Below, piece by piece: positions 47,537 through 59,702 of a stretch of 64,000 nt of DNA. Every line of letters begins with the position of its first letter. The first letter of the stretch is position 1. Origin of the DNA: Panaeolus papilionaceus (taxonomy: Eukaryota > Basidiomycota > Agaricomycetes > Agaricales); contig JADNRZ010000030.1 in the NCBI GenBank assembly GCA_015501605.1, forward strand, positions 248,001-312,000, in the 5' to 3' direction. Both the position numbers and the translations under genes were made by a program. Below the pieces are notes generated by a model. It was not told the origin of the DNA. It did no database searches and saw only the letters and a program-made list of their open reading frames with translations.

Positions 47537-49929
47537 ATGATCAAATCTGCTTCTCTGCTTCTTTTGATCAGCGAGGCAGCGTATGTCGCTGCCGTGTCTT
47601 CTTCGGACTGGAATGCTCTAAACCAAACCCTCGGTGGACGTTTGCAACTCGCTGCCCCCTTTTCGAAGCCTTGCTTCTCTCTTGGAGCCGGCGGTTCCCC
47701 TCTGACACCCGACCCCACCGCTTGCGACGAGGTTCAAACTCGCAACCAGGATCATGGTACGTCCTCTCTAATCTGATCTAGCGACGATAATTAATTTATG
47801 CTGTTGCAGTTTTCCGCAGTCAGAACTTTGGTGCTTATGAGCTGACCCAGTGGGAGCAATGTCAAACGACGACAGACCAGTGCATGCTGGACTGGACGAA
47901 CCCACTCAACCAAGCTGCGTTTAATCCTCCTAGGCAATGCTCGATCGGAAATGTACCACCTTACTATGTAAGTCTGCAGTAAGGTTAGGCAACTGAGAAC
48001 TCTGGCTAACTCGCTTCAGATTGATGTTCAAGGAGTCGATGATGTCAAGGCAGCGCTCAAGTTTGTAAAGAAGACTAAGGTCCCATTGGTGGTCAAGAAC
48101 ACTGGTGTATGTAACAGAGACTGAATAATTCCTTCGTCGTGAGGAGTGCTATGCTAACATCATTATGCAGCATGATTACAAAGGAAGGAGTGCTGGTATC
48201 GGCTCTCTAGCTCTTTGGGTACGCCACCTTAAGACTGATATTTTGCTCAGATTCAGCATGCTAACGTATCATCTTATTATCTGTAGACGCACCATCTCAA
48301 CCAGGTAAGCATGACCCTCTGACAACTGAATTCCATCCCTTGACAGAATCTATCATTCAGCTTCAATTCAAATCTGCCTTTGTGCCTGAAAAATGCTCAG
48401 CTAAACCCGTTACGGCAATTACCATGGGTGTACGTTGCTTCTCAATCGTTGTATGTTGGATCTAAGACTGATTCACAAATGTAAACCCACAGGCTGGCGC
48501 AGAATTTATTGATATTTATGCCTTCGCTACTCAGAACAACGTTACCTTTGTCGGAGGTGCCGATCCTAGTGTTGGCGCATCGGGTGGATGGGTTATGGTG
48601 CGCTTTTTTCCACTCCCTTTTACAACTCATATCGTTCTCTAACATGATTCATTTGTATAGGGCGCTGGCCACGGTGCACTCTCCCCTGTTCTTGGTCTTG
48701 GTGTTGACCGAATCCTCGAGTTCAAGATTGTCACTGCTGACGGAAAGCTGCTCACTGTCAATAAATGCCAGAATCCCGACCTGTTCTTTGCTCTTCGTGG
48801 TGGAGGAGGAGGAACCTTTGGTGTTGTTTTGGAGAGCACCCATCTTGTTACTCCCCAAGTCACAATTCAAGCGTACGTCTTCCTTTAAGCGTGAACATAA
48901 GTGCCGTGTTGACATTATACTTCAGTGTTCTTGGGGTCTACGAGAATACTAAGGCTAACTCGGCTAAGCTCATCAAGGCCCTCGCAAAGGTCTCAGTCAA
49001 GTTTGCTTCTGATGGATGGGGTGGCTACATCACGGTAGGTGTTTTACCTGGTTCAAAAAGGAAGTACAAACTCAATTATTTTCTTTAGCCTCCTGCAGGT
49101 AGCGCCGTCTGGGCCAACCCACTTCTTAGCCCCCAGCAGGCTCAGCAGTCTGCAGCTGGCGTTGTTCAGGCATTCGCATCCGTCGGAGGGAACACCACTT
49201 TTTTCACCATGCCCAACTGGGAAGAATTCTACAACACATTCATTCACCCCAATACCGATGTACGTTAATTCACTACTTTGTATATGATAATAACTAAAGT
49301 GGCGATTCGTATAGCCGGTTGGTCGTCCCCAAGTCATGGCCAGCCGCATCATCGAAGACAAGAAAATGACGGATGACAAGCTCATTGACGCATTCACCAA
49401 CGGCATGCTCGAGTCCGACTTTGGCCAGATTCTCTCAGTCACCCCTTATGGCTTCAAAGGCTTTGACAAAGACGGTACTTCTATCAATCCCAAATGGCGC
49501 ACCGGGATCTGGCACGCCCTTATGAGCTACAACTGGAACTTTGATGCCACCATCACCCAACGTGTTGAGCAATATCAGAAGCTGACTAAATTGTGGGCTC
49601 CTGTCCGTGCTATGACCCCTGGTGCTGCAGTCTACCAGGTATGTTGTTTGTTGATGCGATATTTCTAATATGTGAGATGCTGATCTGTTCCTCTAGAATG
49701 AGGCCGACGTTTATGAGCCTGACCACGAGGTCGCGTACTGGGGACCTCACTACCCCAAACTCCTCTCTATCAAGAAGAAGTACGACCCCGAAGGTATCTT
49801 TGACTGCTGGCACTGTGGTATGTCTTTCTCGTCTCATCTCTCTTCAGTGAACTAATTTCTGTTGTTTTCATAGTGGGCTGGAAGGGACCCAAGGACCCAA
49901 GATACAAGTGCTACCCTAAGACGAATTAA
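47537..49929 (+). CDS. Secreted FAD-linked oxidase 2 (VAO/berberine-bridge type)
   Basis: A close paralogue of the gene at 43568, with the same thirteen-exon plan, and of equal genomic length (2393 bases from ATG to stop in both). The signal peptide is [19 protein letters not shown]. The FAD domain has VVKNTGHDYKGRS (covalent His), [32 protein letters not shown] and [12 protein letters not shown]; the first Gly-rich loop reads GAGHG, where copy 1 has GGGHS. The berberine-bridge tail is intact ([29 protein letters not shown]). The 18-nt micro-exon for THHLNQ lies at 48287-48304. The substrate is unknown; the GAGHG/GGGHS difference near the flavin could alter specificity (inference). Confidence 0.92.
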
Positions 49930-50154
49930 ATCGTTGCCCCTTAATTATTTATCGCCTAGGCACATGAAGCCACATCCTGCTACAATATATAATTTTTATA
50001 ATCACCACATGCTGCTGCGATAATTGATCATGGTTGAGAAAGATTGATGACCTGTGTTGGCGAGGTAAGTTGTGGTTGGGGATTTACTCGAGAGACAAAT
50101 GAGAGTCAAAACCCCTGACACAGTAGAACTTTGCGCATATTGATAAAGCGTAAA

Positions 50155-50635
50155 AATGTTCTGCTTAGTTTACCAGGTATGCAACCATGACGAGACCTTT
50201 CTTTTTGGGCATTTCTGGTTCTGACACCTGCGTTTTTAGAACGAAGCCGATGTCTATGAGCCAAACCACGAAATGGCATTCTGGGGATCCAATTTCCCCA
50301 CTCTCCTCTTAACCAAGTGGAAGTACAATCCTGAGAAACTCTTTGACTGCTGGCACTGTGGTATGTACTCCTTCGTTTGCCCCCATCTTCCATTGTGATC
50401 TCAAATCTCTTAACAGTTGGCCGGAGGGGATCCCTCGACCCTAAATACAAGTGCTACCCCAAGGTGAGTCAATTCGTTTTATATGCTTCTCTCTCCATGA
50501 TACTTGATACTTACGCGCCGCTTCCTACAGTACACCATCATGCTCCGCCCACCCGCGAAACAATACAGACTCGTTCACTTTAAGTTTAAACTTGCCAAGT
50601 TTAACCAAACCGGCGAATCGTTAACAAACCAGTGA
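50155..50635 (+). pseudogene. C-terminal remnant of a third FAD oxidase
   Basis: Only the last exons of the family are present: a stub ending LVYQ with its donor (to 50176), then 50239-50360 ([19 protein letters not shown] ... ending with the C-W-H-C segment) and 50417-50463 (VGRRGSLDPKYKCYPK). Intron positions match the intact copies. Instead of a stop, a new donor GTGAGT follows, and a further frame from 50531 runs to a stop near 50635. The signal peptide, FAD domain and most of the substrate domain are absent. It is a 5'-truncated duplicate and cannot make an oxidase. Confidence 0.85.
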
Positions 50636-50972
50636 AGCTTCATCAACCGGCCTATCTTTTACCAAATCCACACTCGTTTTTATCCTTATATTACTTAGTA
50701 TTTACTCGCATGTCTCGGGAAGAGAAGAGAAAGAATCAAATTAATCATGAAAACAACATCATAATACACAAGTGAAGTCGAAGTGGCCGAGAGCAGTCAA
50801 GAGGAGCCTGGAGGGGACGAAACCGGAGTAGCTTAATCTATACAGCACTATTTTACGCTTAGTAGCAATATATACATTGCTGTCGCGCCTTTTCCCCTCT
50901 TCCCCTGCACAGATCCACGAGCCAAGTTAAAATAATACCCCTAATCGCATCTCTATGCTTTGATTGAAAACG

Positions 50973-53900
50973 TTAGAATTCAAGTCCCAAGCCAGAATCA
51001 TCGAAAGAGACTAAAGACTTACAAGCAGCATAAAGCTCTTCTTCCTTGGCAAGAGCATCTTCCCATCCTTCCTCGAAGAGGTCGGCGTTGACCGCGGGAT
51101 CAGCGATGGTAGCAGCAAGTTTAGAGCGGCCTTTGGAAGTGAGCTCGGCTTTCCAGGCAGCGAGGGCTTTTGGTGCGTGGCTATGAACAAAGGTCTGCGT
51201 CAGAACAACAACGAAGTGCAAAGAAAAACGAAGCAAAGGTGCAACTGACCTTGGGCCATATGTACGAGCAAAGATAGCAGCCTCTGGTGCTCTCTGGGTC
51301 TTAATCAACAGATCCGTGCAACCAGCGACGTCGCCAAGCTGAAGGGTAATAGCAAATGCAAGGTTATTTTGCCCCTTCTCCTCTGCAGTGCGTATAAATG
51401 AATCAACACAATACCCAGCGAATCCCAATAAGAAATGCAAACTTACCAGCCTTCTTCGCTAACTCTGCGAGTCCCTCTCTATCTCCTGTAGAAAGCAAAA
51501 GGAGCATCAACGCGCTCAAATCGTTCGCCTTCTCAAAGCTCTCCTTGGCGAGGTCAAACCTCCACACTGTCAACGCACGATCACCAAGTGCCTTCCACTT
51601 GACCTCGGCCTCATTCTCTGGGACAGTACGCGCAATCTGTGTAGCCGTGTCCAAGTCGTCCAACGAGAGCGCCAAATCGAACTTGTGGTCTGGATCGGTT
51701 GTGACTTGAATAGCGAGCTCCTTGAGATCTAGCGTTTATGAAAATGAGCGTAATCATGAGATTGATGAATAGGAGTTTAAAAGACGATTTAAGAAATTTA
51801 CCTCGTCCTTCCAAGAACCTAGCAACCTTGTTCAATTGATCCTTGGGCAGAGTAGGTAGCAGTTCAGCCGCCGCTTCCGTCTCTCCCCTAAGGATTGCAG
51901 TCTGGTATTCAACAACGCTGAGCGAAAGCGAGTAACCAAAGATGTTGAGGTCCTTGTCTGCAAGGTATACTCGGTTGTGGGCGGGGATATAGCCCAAGAG
52001 GTAGAGAGGGCTAGAAATGAGGAAAAAGCGATTATTAATTCAAGGACATAGAGAAATAGCCGATGAAAACCGCTTACGTGTCGAAGGGACTGATGGTGTA
52101 AGATTCTGTGCCAACGAAGTAGCACAGACGGTTGGTGGATGTGGTGTAAATGAAGCAATCGCCAACCCATTTAGCGGTCTTTACACTATAGGGGAAAATC
52201 CGGGAATGTTTAGCGACAAAAATTGAGAGTAACGAGATAATAGGACATACCTTTCTGACACGTCAGAGATGACTTCAAAGGCAGCCTCGACACCTTCATC
52301 CGTAATTTCAACTCCCTCCTCCAGAGTAGCGTTGTACGCATCACGATCAAATCGCAAAATGTAGAAAGAGTCGGCGGTGGTGATGGCGACTAATGAACCG
52401 GTACCAGACCAGTGAACCTAGAGGGAAATTGTCAGACACGTATTTCAACCAAAAGAAGGTTTCCTACATTTGTAGCCTCCACATCAATACGGCGCACAAT
52501 CTCGCCTGTCTCCCAATCCCAGAACATCACAAAGCTAGAACCACGGGCACCTAGCAAAGTACCTCCGTGCAGACTCTCAATGCTCCACGTCCCAGCTCCC
52601 TTCATACCAGTTCCTGGCCTCTCCTTGAAGTTCTTGTAGACCTTTAGCTTCACCTTGCTCTCCAACACAGCATAGGTGTTGCTATCAGGGGCCCACGCAA
52701 ACGAGATACCATTTCCGAAACTCTTGTTCCTCCAAGCAAGGGCAGTATAGGTGATATACTCGCCATCGCCAACGACGGTGACGAATCGTCCGTTAGGGGA
52801 GTGAACGATGGCATTAGCGAATACTTCTGTAGAACCAATTTCTTTGGTGGATAGGGGGAGACGGGTCCCGTCGGCAAAGGCGACTGTGCTGTCGGGTGCG
52901 TCCGATGGATGTGAGATGGTTTGAACGTTCCCAGAGAGAACATCGTGGTTGCGGGTATAGATGAGCTTTCCAGAGGGGTCCATGCTGAATGTTGGCTCGT
53001 CGCGGCCGAGCTGTAAATGTAAATTAGCGCGTATCCTTGCAACAATAATTATGGCATACCTTGATGACGACAACACCCTCATCGAAACCGATGGCCACCT
53101 CATTAGATGATTTCCTGAGACCAACTGACCAAGCGCGCTCCAAAGCGTAGCTGAGCGTGTTTTCGATCCTATAAGTACCGCTGTTCCAGATCTTTACAGT
53201 TCCATCTTCACTTCCACTGATGATGATGGGGAGGTTAGGATGGAAGACGGCGAATGACACGTTGTTGGTGTGGCCTTCCATCGTCTGAACGCAACTTTTG
53301 CTCAAATAATCCCAGACCTTAACAGTCTTGTCATCGCCGGTAGTTACGAGATAGGGCTTGTCGGCACCAGGGTAAAAATCCACGTAGTTGACACCTTTAT
53401 CGTGTGCCTCCATGGTGAAGTTGGCTTGTGATGAACCCAGGGACCACATCTTGATCGTTCTGTCGAGACACGCTGATGCGAAGGTGTTGGGGTCTTTGGG
53501 ATTGAACACAAGGTTCATGATATAATGTGTGTGCCCTTCGTAGATCTAATCATGGCTTAAGATATGTATTTGACTTGGGCGATATGTGAATACGTACCTG
53601 AATGCATTTCCAGCCCTTGTCCCAATCCCAAGCCTTGATCGTCATATCATCACTTCCCGTCAACACAATGCTCGCAGTTGGATGTACTGTGAGACACCGA
53701 ATGTAATCTGGGTGAGCTTCAAACGAAGCGACCTTTTCATGGGTGTTGTAATTGAAGACACGGAGTTGGAAGTCGTCAGAGCCGGCAACAAACCAATTCT
53801 TGCGGGTGATGAACCTGACACATCGCACTGGCACTTCAGCGACCTCAAAAGTCTTTACAACAGCACCAGTTTCGTGATTATAGATATTAACTGTTCCATT

Positions 53901-54055
53901 ATATAGACCAGTAAGCAGCCAAGGTTCTGTTGGATGAAAGTCGACGCCCTTGACGCGATCTGACCGAGAGAATAACTTTTTCTATAGATATGTTAGATAT
54001 GTTAGATATTGAACTTGGATTGACTGAAGTTACATACATTGACTTCAAATAACAT
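50973..54055 (-). CDS. sec27: Coatomer subunit beta' (COPI coat)
   Basis: Ten exons: 54055-54038, 53981-53598, 53545-53060, 53010-52468, 52417-52251, 52185-52078, 52010-51802, 51728-51447, 51382-51250 and 51180-50973, in phase, 845 residues. The start is an 18-nt exon (MLFEVN) that leads into [17 protein letters not shown], the family's usual opening. WD40 repeats follow ([58 protein letters not shown]), then the second propeller and the alpha-solenoid ([39 protein letters not shown]). Beta'-COP binds dilysine retrieval signals and with alpha-COP builds the COPI cage for Golgi-to-ER transport. This is the housekeeping gene of the window. The C-terminus ([11 protein letters not shown]) is read without a final intron. 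Confidence 0.95.
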
Positions 54056-54624
54056 TATCTCTTCGCCGGCGTCGTCCTCGTCGTGGTAGTCGTTGTCGAA
54101 TGATGGTAAAGCATTGGCGACGTGGTCCACAACAAATAATTATTATTTTCCAAATAAGACATAACTTTTGATATTTGATAAGATTTAATAATTGATTAAC
54201 CCCTTGTCCCGATATCTTATCTCGACAGTCAGGTTCGTTCAACTTGGAAGACTACGACCATCATCACCTTCTTCGACTTGCCTTCGGTATGAAGGCAGAA
54301 TATCAAGGTCTCCAATAACTATCGAAGCTCATAAGTATTGCGTCTCGGAACTTTAAAGCTTCCGTCAAACGGAAATGGATTACAGAAGAGGCACCAAAGC
54401 CTCGTGTTCCTGCAAACCCTGAAATGCCAACGAAGGCCACGAGGCGAGATAGGATTCAGACACTGGGTAAGGCTGTGGAACTGTGGTCGACTTTTGGTTT
54501 GATTTGCTGTGGCTTCATCACTGACACTGTCAGGGTGCTCAGGTATTCGGAACGTTAAAATTTCTCTCTCTGTCTCTTTACCTCTCTCGACGACGGTCAC
54601 CTCCTCCTTCACCCCCCCTTTTGA

Positions 54625-56208
54625 ATGGCGCCTTCAACGGCCTCAGGAATTCCCAGGATTTCTGAAGGTTTTAACTCGACTCATTGCTTGCGCTACATTC
54701 TTCCACTCTTCCTTCTATTTAATTTTTTTCCATGTGCCTGTGCACAGCGAAATGTAACCGTTGATGATTGGGAGGCATCAATCGCCTATTCTCCCCCAGG
54801 AGCATGGGCAATGTCTGCCAACACCTCACTGGACTTTGGTGGTGCTCATATGCTGACGCAAAATCCAGCGGCCACTGCGGTACTTAATTTCACTGGTGAG
54901 CCTGATATCTTGCTTCTTCGTCATCGCTAAAAGCTGTGTTGACCTTGTCGTCCTTCGAGTTAGGAATCGCCATCTACTTTCTCTCACCACTGTGGCCTTA
55001 CCGCGTTACCACGGCTGTCTCCCTTGATTCCGGTCCTACCACACTCATCGATTTGGTGGATCCATCGTCTCCAAATATTGGAACTGGTCCGGAAACGGCT
55101 CCATATAGGGTGGTATGGAGCGCAACGGGGTTAAATGATACAGCCCACAGTCTCCGAATATTTGTAGGACAAGGAGAGCCCTATGCTATTGTGGACGGTC
55201 TTATGTATGTCATTCCCACATCGTCTCTCCATTCTTCCTGTTTAAGCCTATTGTCAATATAGATATACCACCAACGCTCCCCTACCCTCCTCTGCCGCCC
55301 CCACCCCATCTTCACCTACAGCAATGACGGGACGTGTCGTAGCATCATCCACGGCCAATGCAGCCGACTCTCCCAATAACGAGCCATCAAAATCAAAATC
55401 CGTGCTTGCTGTCACCCTCGGCACAATCCTCGGCATCCTTGGTCTGCTCGTTATTATTGCCTTTATCTGGTATTTCTGCCGCAAACGAAGACGACCGCTC
55501 TCCGAGGCCTGGACAGTCGCATCGTCTTCTCTGCCCTCTCCGGGAGGTGCCACACCCCGTACAAAATCCAGGTGGTACTCTAAGGGCACCAATCCCGCGC
55601 ATGGTGCAGGAGGCTACTACATGACCCAGTCCTCGACACATGGCGCTTGGCAAAATCCTCAGTATGGCTATGTGGGCATGCCCCCACCGCCTCTTCCTGC
55701 AGGATATCAGCACTACGCCCACCAGTACCAAGATCAGGAATATCAATACTACGCACAGAACGGGGGCATTCAGGTAATGGCACCTTCGTATAGTCGCGCA
55801 CCCAATCGGTATCAGCCTGGCTACACACTATCGACGATCACAGAAAAATCTACGCCACGGGCGGGGGAGAACAGGTCACCTCTGGCTCCTACGCCCGCGT
55901 CTATTCCTTCTGAGCTTGGTTCGTCGACTTACAACGGGAGTGCTGGAGGAAGCTTTTACGGCGGTGATCGCACATCGGCGAACATGAACGCCATTGCGAG
56001 CGTAACTAGCTTGGAGAAGGTGAATGGGCAGAATCAAGGGAAGAACCCTTCTACTATCTCGAAACCCACAAGTCAAAGAGAGCGGGAGAGCGAGAAGGAG
56101 AATATCAGTGAGGTCGAGGCTAAACCTCGCAAGCCGAGGAGCCACACGAGAAATGGCTCGAGCCGTGCGCCTTCGGACTCGGCTCAATCGAATTTGCAGT
56201 GGAGATAA
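54625..56208 (+). CDS. Receptor-like single-pass membrane protein, member H
   Basis: Three exons: 54625-54895 (271 nt, as in B, C, D and G), 54964-55204 (241 nt) and 55263-56208, in phase, 485 residues. Signal region YILPLFLLFNFFPCACA, then RNVTVDDWEASIAYSPPGAW, FGGAHMLTQNP, YFLSPLWPYRV (LWP at 100-102), LIDLVDPSS and VDGLMY. The stalk is short and Pro/Ser-rich. The span lies at about 218-243 (VLAVTLGTILGILGLLVIIA), followed by CRKRRR. The tail is rich in Tyr, Gln, Pro and Gly in its first half (MPPPPLPAGYQHYAHQY), then Ser and charged residues. It pairs with member A in subtype and gene structure, although it lies 21 kb from the main array with unrelated genes between. Function unknown. Confidence 0.87.
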
Positions 56209-57258
56209 AGTATCACCATAATTGTTATCGGATTCGGTGCGAACTTGGAACTTTCGAAAAGGGCAGGATTGCTGCGTGTCGGTCTTGTACTACTTCCGTG
56301 TATATATCTATTTTTACAAGCCTTGCTACTATTCTTAGAGGCTGGAAGCTATGGTAGAATCGTATGTTGTTGTATTAGTGTATTAACAATCCTTTTTATT
56401 CATCATATCTCCACTTGTGAACAGGGAATAGGTTTGAAGTTTGAACGTTTGACATTTGCTGTGTACATCATCGACTCTTGAGGACTAATAAGTTCGATCA
56501 TATTGGTAAATAGAAGCTTATCGACAGCCCTCGATAAAAGGCGTCAAAGCACGTTTTGATACGATCGTTTATGTGTTTTAATAAAGAAAAAAAAGCACTT
56601 CAATAAGCAATGCACGCGCAGACCCCAATAACAGCCTCAAAGGCTGAAAAACGTCATGCAAAATGCACACTTGTTCATAAGCGAGCGGAATGGTTGGCCT
56701 TCCGTTTATTTTAGGCCCTAGTTTAGACAGATATTTCCGTTGAGGAATGTACTAGAATACATGAACGTGCCTTTGATGAGGCTGAAGACAAAGCGTTGAT
56801 TGACTGATGGTGCCCCGAAGATTACGGTATTGGCCGAGTCCACTTTGTGATTATGTTAAGGGTGTACTAGCCATTATAATCACTATAGTCGCCCTATCCG
56901 ACATGACAATGCTATCTGGGCGTTTCTCTTTATTTACTTTTCTAGAATCACGATGCGGCAATGTAATGGTACAACCTCTGCGACGCTGACGCTTTGCGAC
57001 AACGCGTCTAAATCGCATAATGAAGGCACTTTGTATTGTCGTCGACCAGAGCGAGCAGAGCTTGCTATGTGTCCTCGATGACAATCTGTCTTTATTTCTC
57101 TCGAAATATATATAATCTGCGATGAAGAAGTCTCGATACCTCATTGACCTGTTCCCACTCCTCTATCCAGTCTTTCTAACTATTACTCGAAGCGCTAGTC
57201 GTTTCCTACCTTTTATCTAACCCAAGCGAGTCTTGTCTATATATCTTCTTATTTAACC
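56209..57258. other. Intergenic
   Basis: No gene seen in about 1 kb of AT-rich DNA. Short frames (for example 57144-56851, minus) have no family likeness. Confidence 0.4.
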
Positions 57259-57982
57259 ATGGCCTTCAGCAACCCTCTCCACGCGCCTATCTCCTCCAAC
57301 CAAACCTCAGGGTTCAGCACTCTATCGGGAGCTATGCCAATGTCAGCGACTGGACCCGCCAATCCTAAGTGCAAGCGCCTGGCCCAACAGATTTACTATC
57401 CATCGTCCAAGTGGCACAGTGCCACTAAAAGGCCTGCGGTCCACCCATCCATTTCTTTTGACTACAAAGGTCGAAGGGGCAGTGGCATTCCTATGTCCGA
57501 TCTTAGCGCTCGCGGTATTCCTGGGATTGTGTCCATGATGGAGGGGGGTGATGATAAGGTCCTGGCTGGTACAGGTCACTCGAGGATTTCTTTTCGTATC
57601 ATGGTAAGTTCTAATTATCAGAACTACGCTCGAATCTTATGTTAACTTCTTCTTTAGTGGCCAGGCTACGAAGGAGGTTCTGAATGGGTACGGTCGATCG
57701 ATATCATGGCCACAGGCCCCGTCAACAGGGCGCAATTGGGACAAATTATCGCGCAAAACTTTGCTCGGTTTATCGAGGTATGTTGCACTCATCATGACTT
57801 CTGGCTGATATCCCCGATTTACTTTCTAATCTCCAATGCAGAAACACCGCGATTCCCCGTGCTCCGTTCCTGAAAGCAGAATTGCGGGCAATAACATTCG
57901 CTTCGAACATCTGGTCTTGGTTTCATTGTACAATACCTTCGATGACTCTTGGCAGGCCGATGTCATCGTTGATCTCAAATAA
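57259..57982 (+). CDS. Small Agaricomycete protein of unknown function
   Basis: Three exons: 57259-57603, 57658-57777 and 57842-57982, in phase, 201 residues. There is no signal peptide or membrane span. The first half is Pro/Ser-rich and looks disordered; the second half is more ordered, with WPGYEGGSEWVRSIDIM, RAQLGQIIAQNFARFIE and FEHLVLVSLYNTFDDSW. I recognise the pattern 'WPGY ... W-x-R-x-I ... R-A-Q-L ... F-A-R-F' from uncharacterised proteins that are multi-copy in mushroom genomes, but no role is known to me. It is probably cytosolic or nuclear. TATTTAA lies just before the ATG. Confidence 0.7.
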
Positions 57983-58152
57983 GCTGGTCTTTCCTAGAAT
58001 CCTTATCTTCACGACTCTTCAATCTCCCTAACCACAACTGTATCACTAGTAATAGCTATCATCGCTCTCTTACACCCGCTATTAGTTCCGTCTTCTCGAT
58101 CCACGTTCCTTACATTGTGTATTTTTAGAACATCATCATCGTCGCTCCTTAA

Positions 58153-59268
58153 TGCATTTCTTATCCTTTATCTCGATTCCTTCAGAAAGTTCCGATTCGA
58201 TTGAGATCATCCACCATAAACAGAAACTAAATCTACACGCTTCGACATTCAAACCGCAGGGAACCCGATACCAAAGATGGTAATGAAGCGCGTCGTTGGA
58301 CAAGCGGTACCGCGGCACACGAAATGGCGATCCTTGTCAACTTCTAATCCCGTTTGGACTTGGCCAACACTTGTACATCGGCAATCCACTTCTGTAATTC
58401 ACTGCCCCATCCCCCAATACGTCTCATCCGGCGCCTGTTGATATCGGTTCCAACGCCCAGTCCAATTTTGGTCATGTAGCCTTGGTACCATGCCCGGATA
58501 CTTAAATGGTGGGTCAAACACCACCAAATGATGCTGTCTTTGGATAAGAACACGGAGCTGAACGTTTCTGTGCAACCTTGCGCGCAGGGCTCTTGCCATC
58601 CAAAGATTCGGTAAAGAGTGCGCTTCACGATTCTTGGGAGATAATATATAAGTGGAGGATCGAGCCCTATGTGGGGGTCGCGCGTGTCAGTTCGGCTATG
58701 CACACTGCGGCGCATCGCCATTGTGAACGTACATATCACATCCGTAGCCGGGTCAAGGGCACGGAGTCCTTCTTTTGGGTGATAATTTCCATCAACAACC
58801 CACCCATCGGAATACTCGTCCAATTTCTTGTTTAGAATTTCCTGGAACTCTGAAGGATCTCTTTCCTGCCAACCAGGCAGCCAATGGATGTGATCCATCG
58901 AGATGAACGGTACCCCAAGGATGGATGCTACCTTCCTTCCTGTTGTACTCTAACAGGGCTGAGCAAACCTCAGAATGTTTTTCTAGAGGCTTACTTTTCC
59001 AACTCCTTGACGTCGACTACGGTTTAAGCCACATTGCACAGTTCACGGCATGGAGAGTCTTACCACTGTTTCCAACAAGCATCACCCGGTATTTCCCATT
59101 ATCGTCTCCGAGAAGAGGCGGAATGGGCATCACTTCTGCCATGAGTCGTCAGACGTGGGGGAACGAGTGGAAGCTTAGCTTCGCTAACCTGGATTTCCTA
59201 CTTTCAGGACCCAGGTTCAATCGACTCATGCTCACGGTACCGAAATCCTCACGTGGTCGCGATCCAGT
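58153..59268. repeat. Direct duplication, unit 1 (kinase 1 and flanks)
   Basis: This unit aligns with 59703-60818 over the whole kinase gene plus about 190 bases beyond the stop codon and about 125 bases before the start. Matching blocks outside the gene include CATTTC...TTATCC, CCTTCAGAAAG and CACGTGGTCGCGATCCA. Confidence 0.8.
58344..59142 (-). CDS. P-loop kinase 1 (adenylate kinase/FlaR-like)
   Basis: Four exons: 59142-59064, 59005-58995, 58949-58733 and 58666-58344, in phase, 209 residues. Exon 2 is only 11 nt (GAGTTGGAAAA). Joined, exons 1-3 give the Walker A loop GNSGVGKSTTGR, so one P-loop is spread over three exons. Then come GVPFISMDHIHWLPGW, a D-G-N-Y acceptor-binding site (GWVVDGNY), DVIWLDPPLIYY restored by splicing intron 3, RIVKRTLYRIFG, and a C-terminal helix (RRIGGWGSELQKWIADV). 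This is the layout of the adenylate-kinase-like 'DNA topology modulation' FlaR family, small nucleotide kinases whose substrate is mostly unknown. No signal peptide is present, so it is cytosolic. A frame read through intron 3 also lacks stops and would mislead an automatic caller. Confidence 0.85.
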
Positions 59269-59702
59269 AGTTGCTGCGTCTTTCTAAAGCCAGGTACCAT
59301 TAACTCTTGTCTTTGTATATCATCAATACCTTTCAAGGTAGATAGTTAAAGCTCATGATGTATTTTAGAAGGACTAATGAAGGACCTACTATCACTCATT
59401 AGAAAGCCCAAGAAGAGGGACGGTCAAGTACATGTACTCCATGAAAGACATAATAAATACGTCCCGAGAGACAGATAGGTGTATTAATTCAACTACAAAT
59501 TGTGCCAACCTTGGGGGTTGCGCAGCTTGTCATTATCATCGGATGTACTGCCTTCTTCATCAAAACCGCCTGCTTTCGAGCAGCTTCGAGAAATTATTTC
59601 CAGTGCTGAGGCAATTTTTTTTCGTGAGTGACTTGGAAAGGATGCCGCGTTTGTTCTTACTCGTGGCACTATCGATCAAGTCACGGAAATTGTTGTTGGA
59701 TA

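Noticed and set aside
58667..58732. Reading straight through intron 3 of kinase 1
   Set aside because: The frame is open, but splicing GTACGT..ATAG restores WLDPPL, and the same intron is needed in kinase 2.
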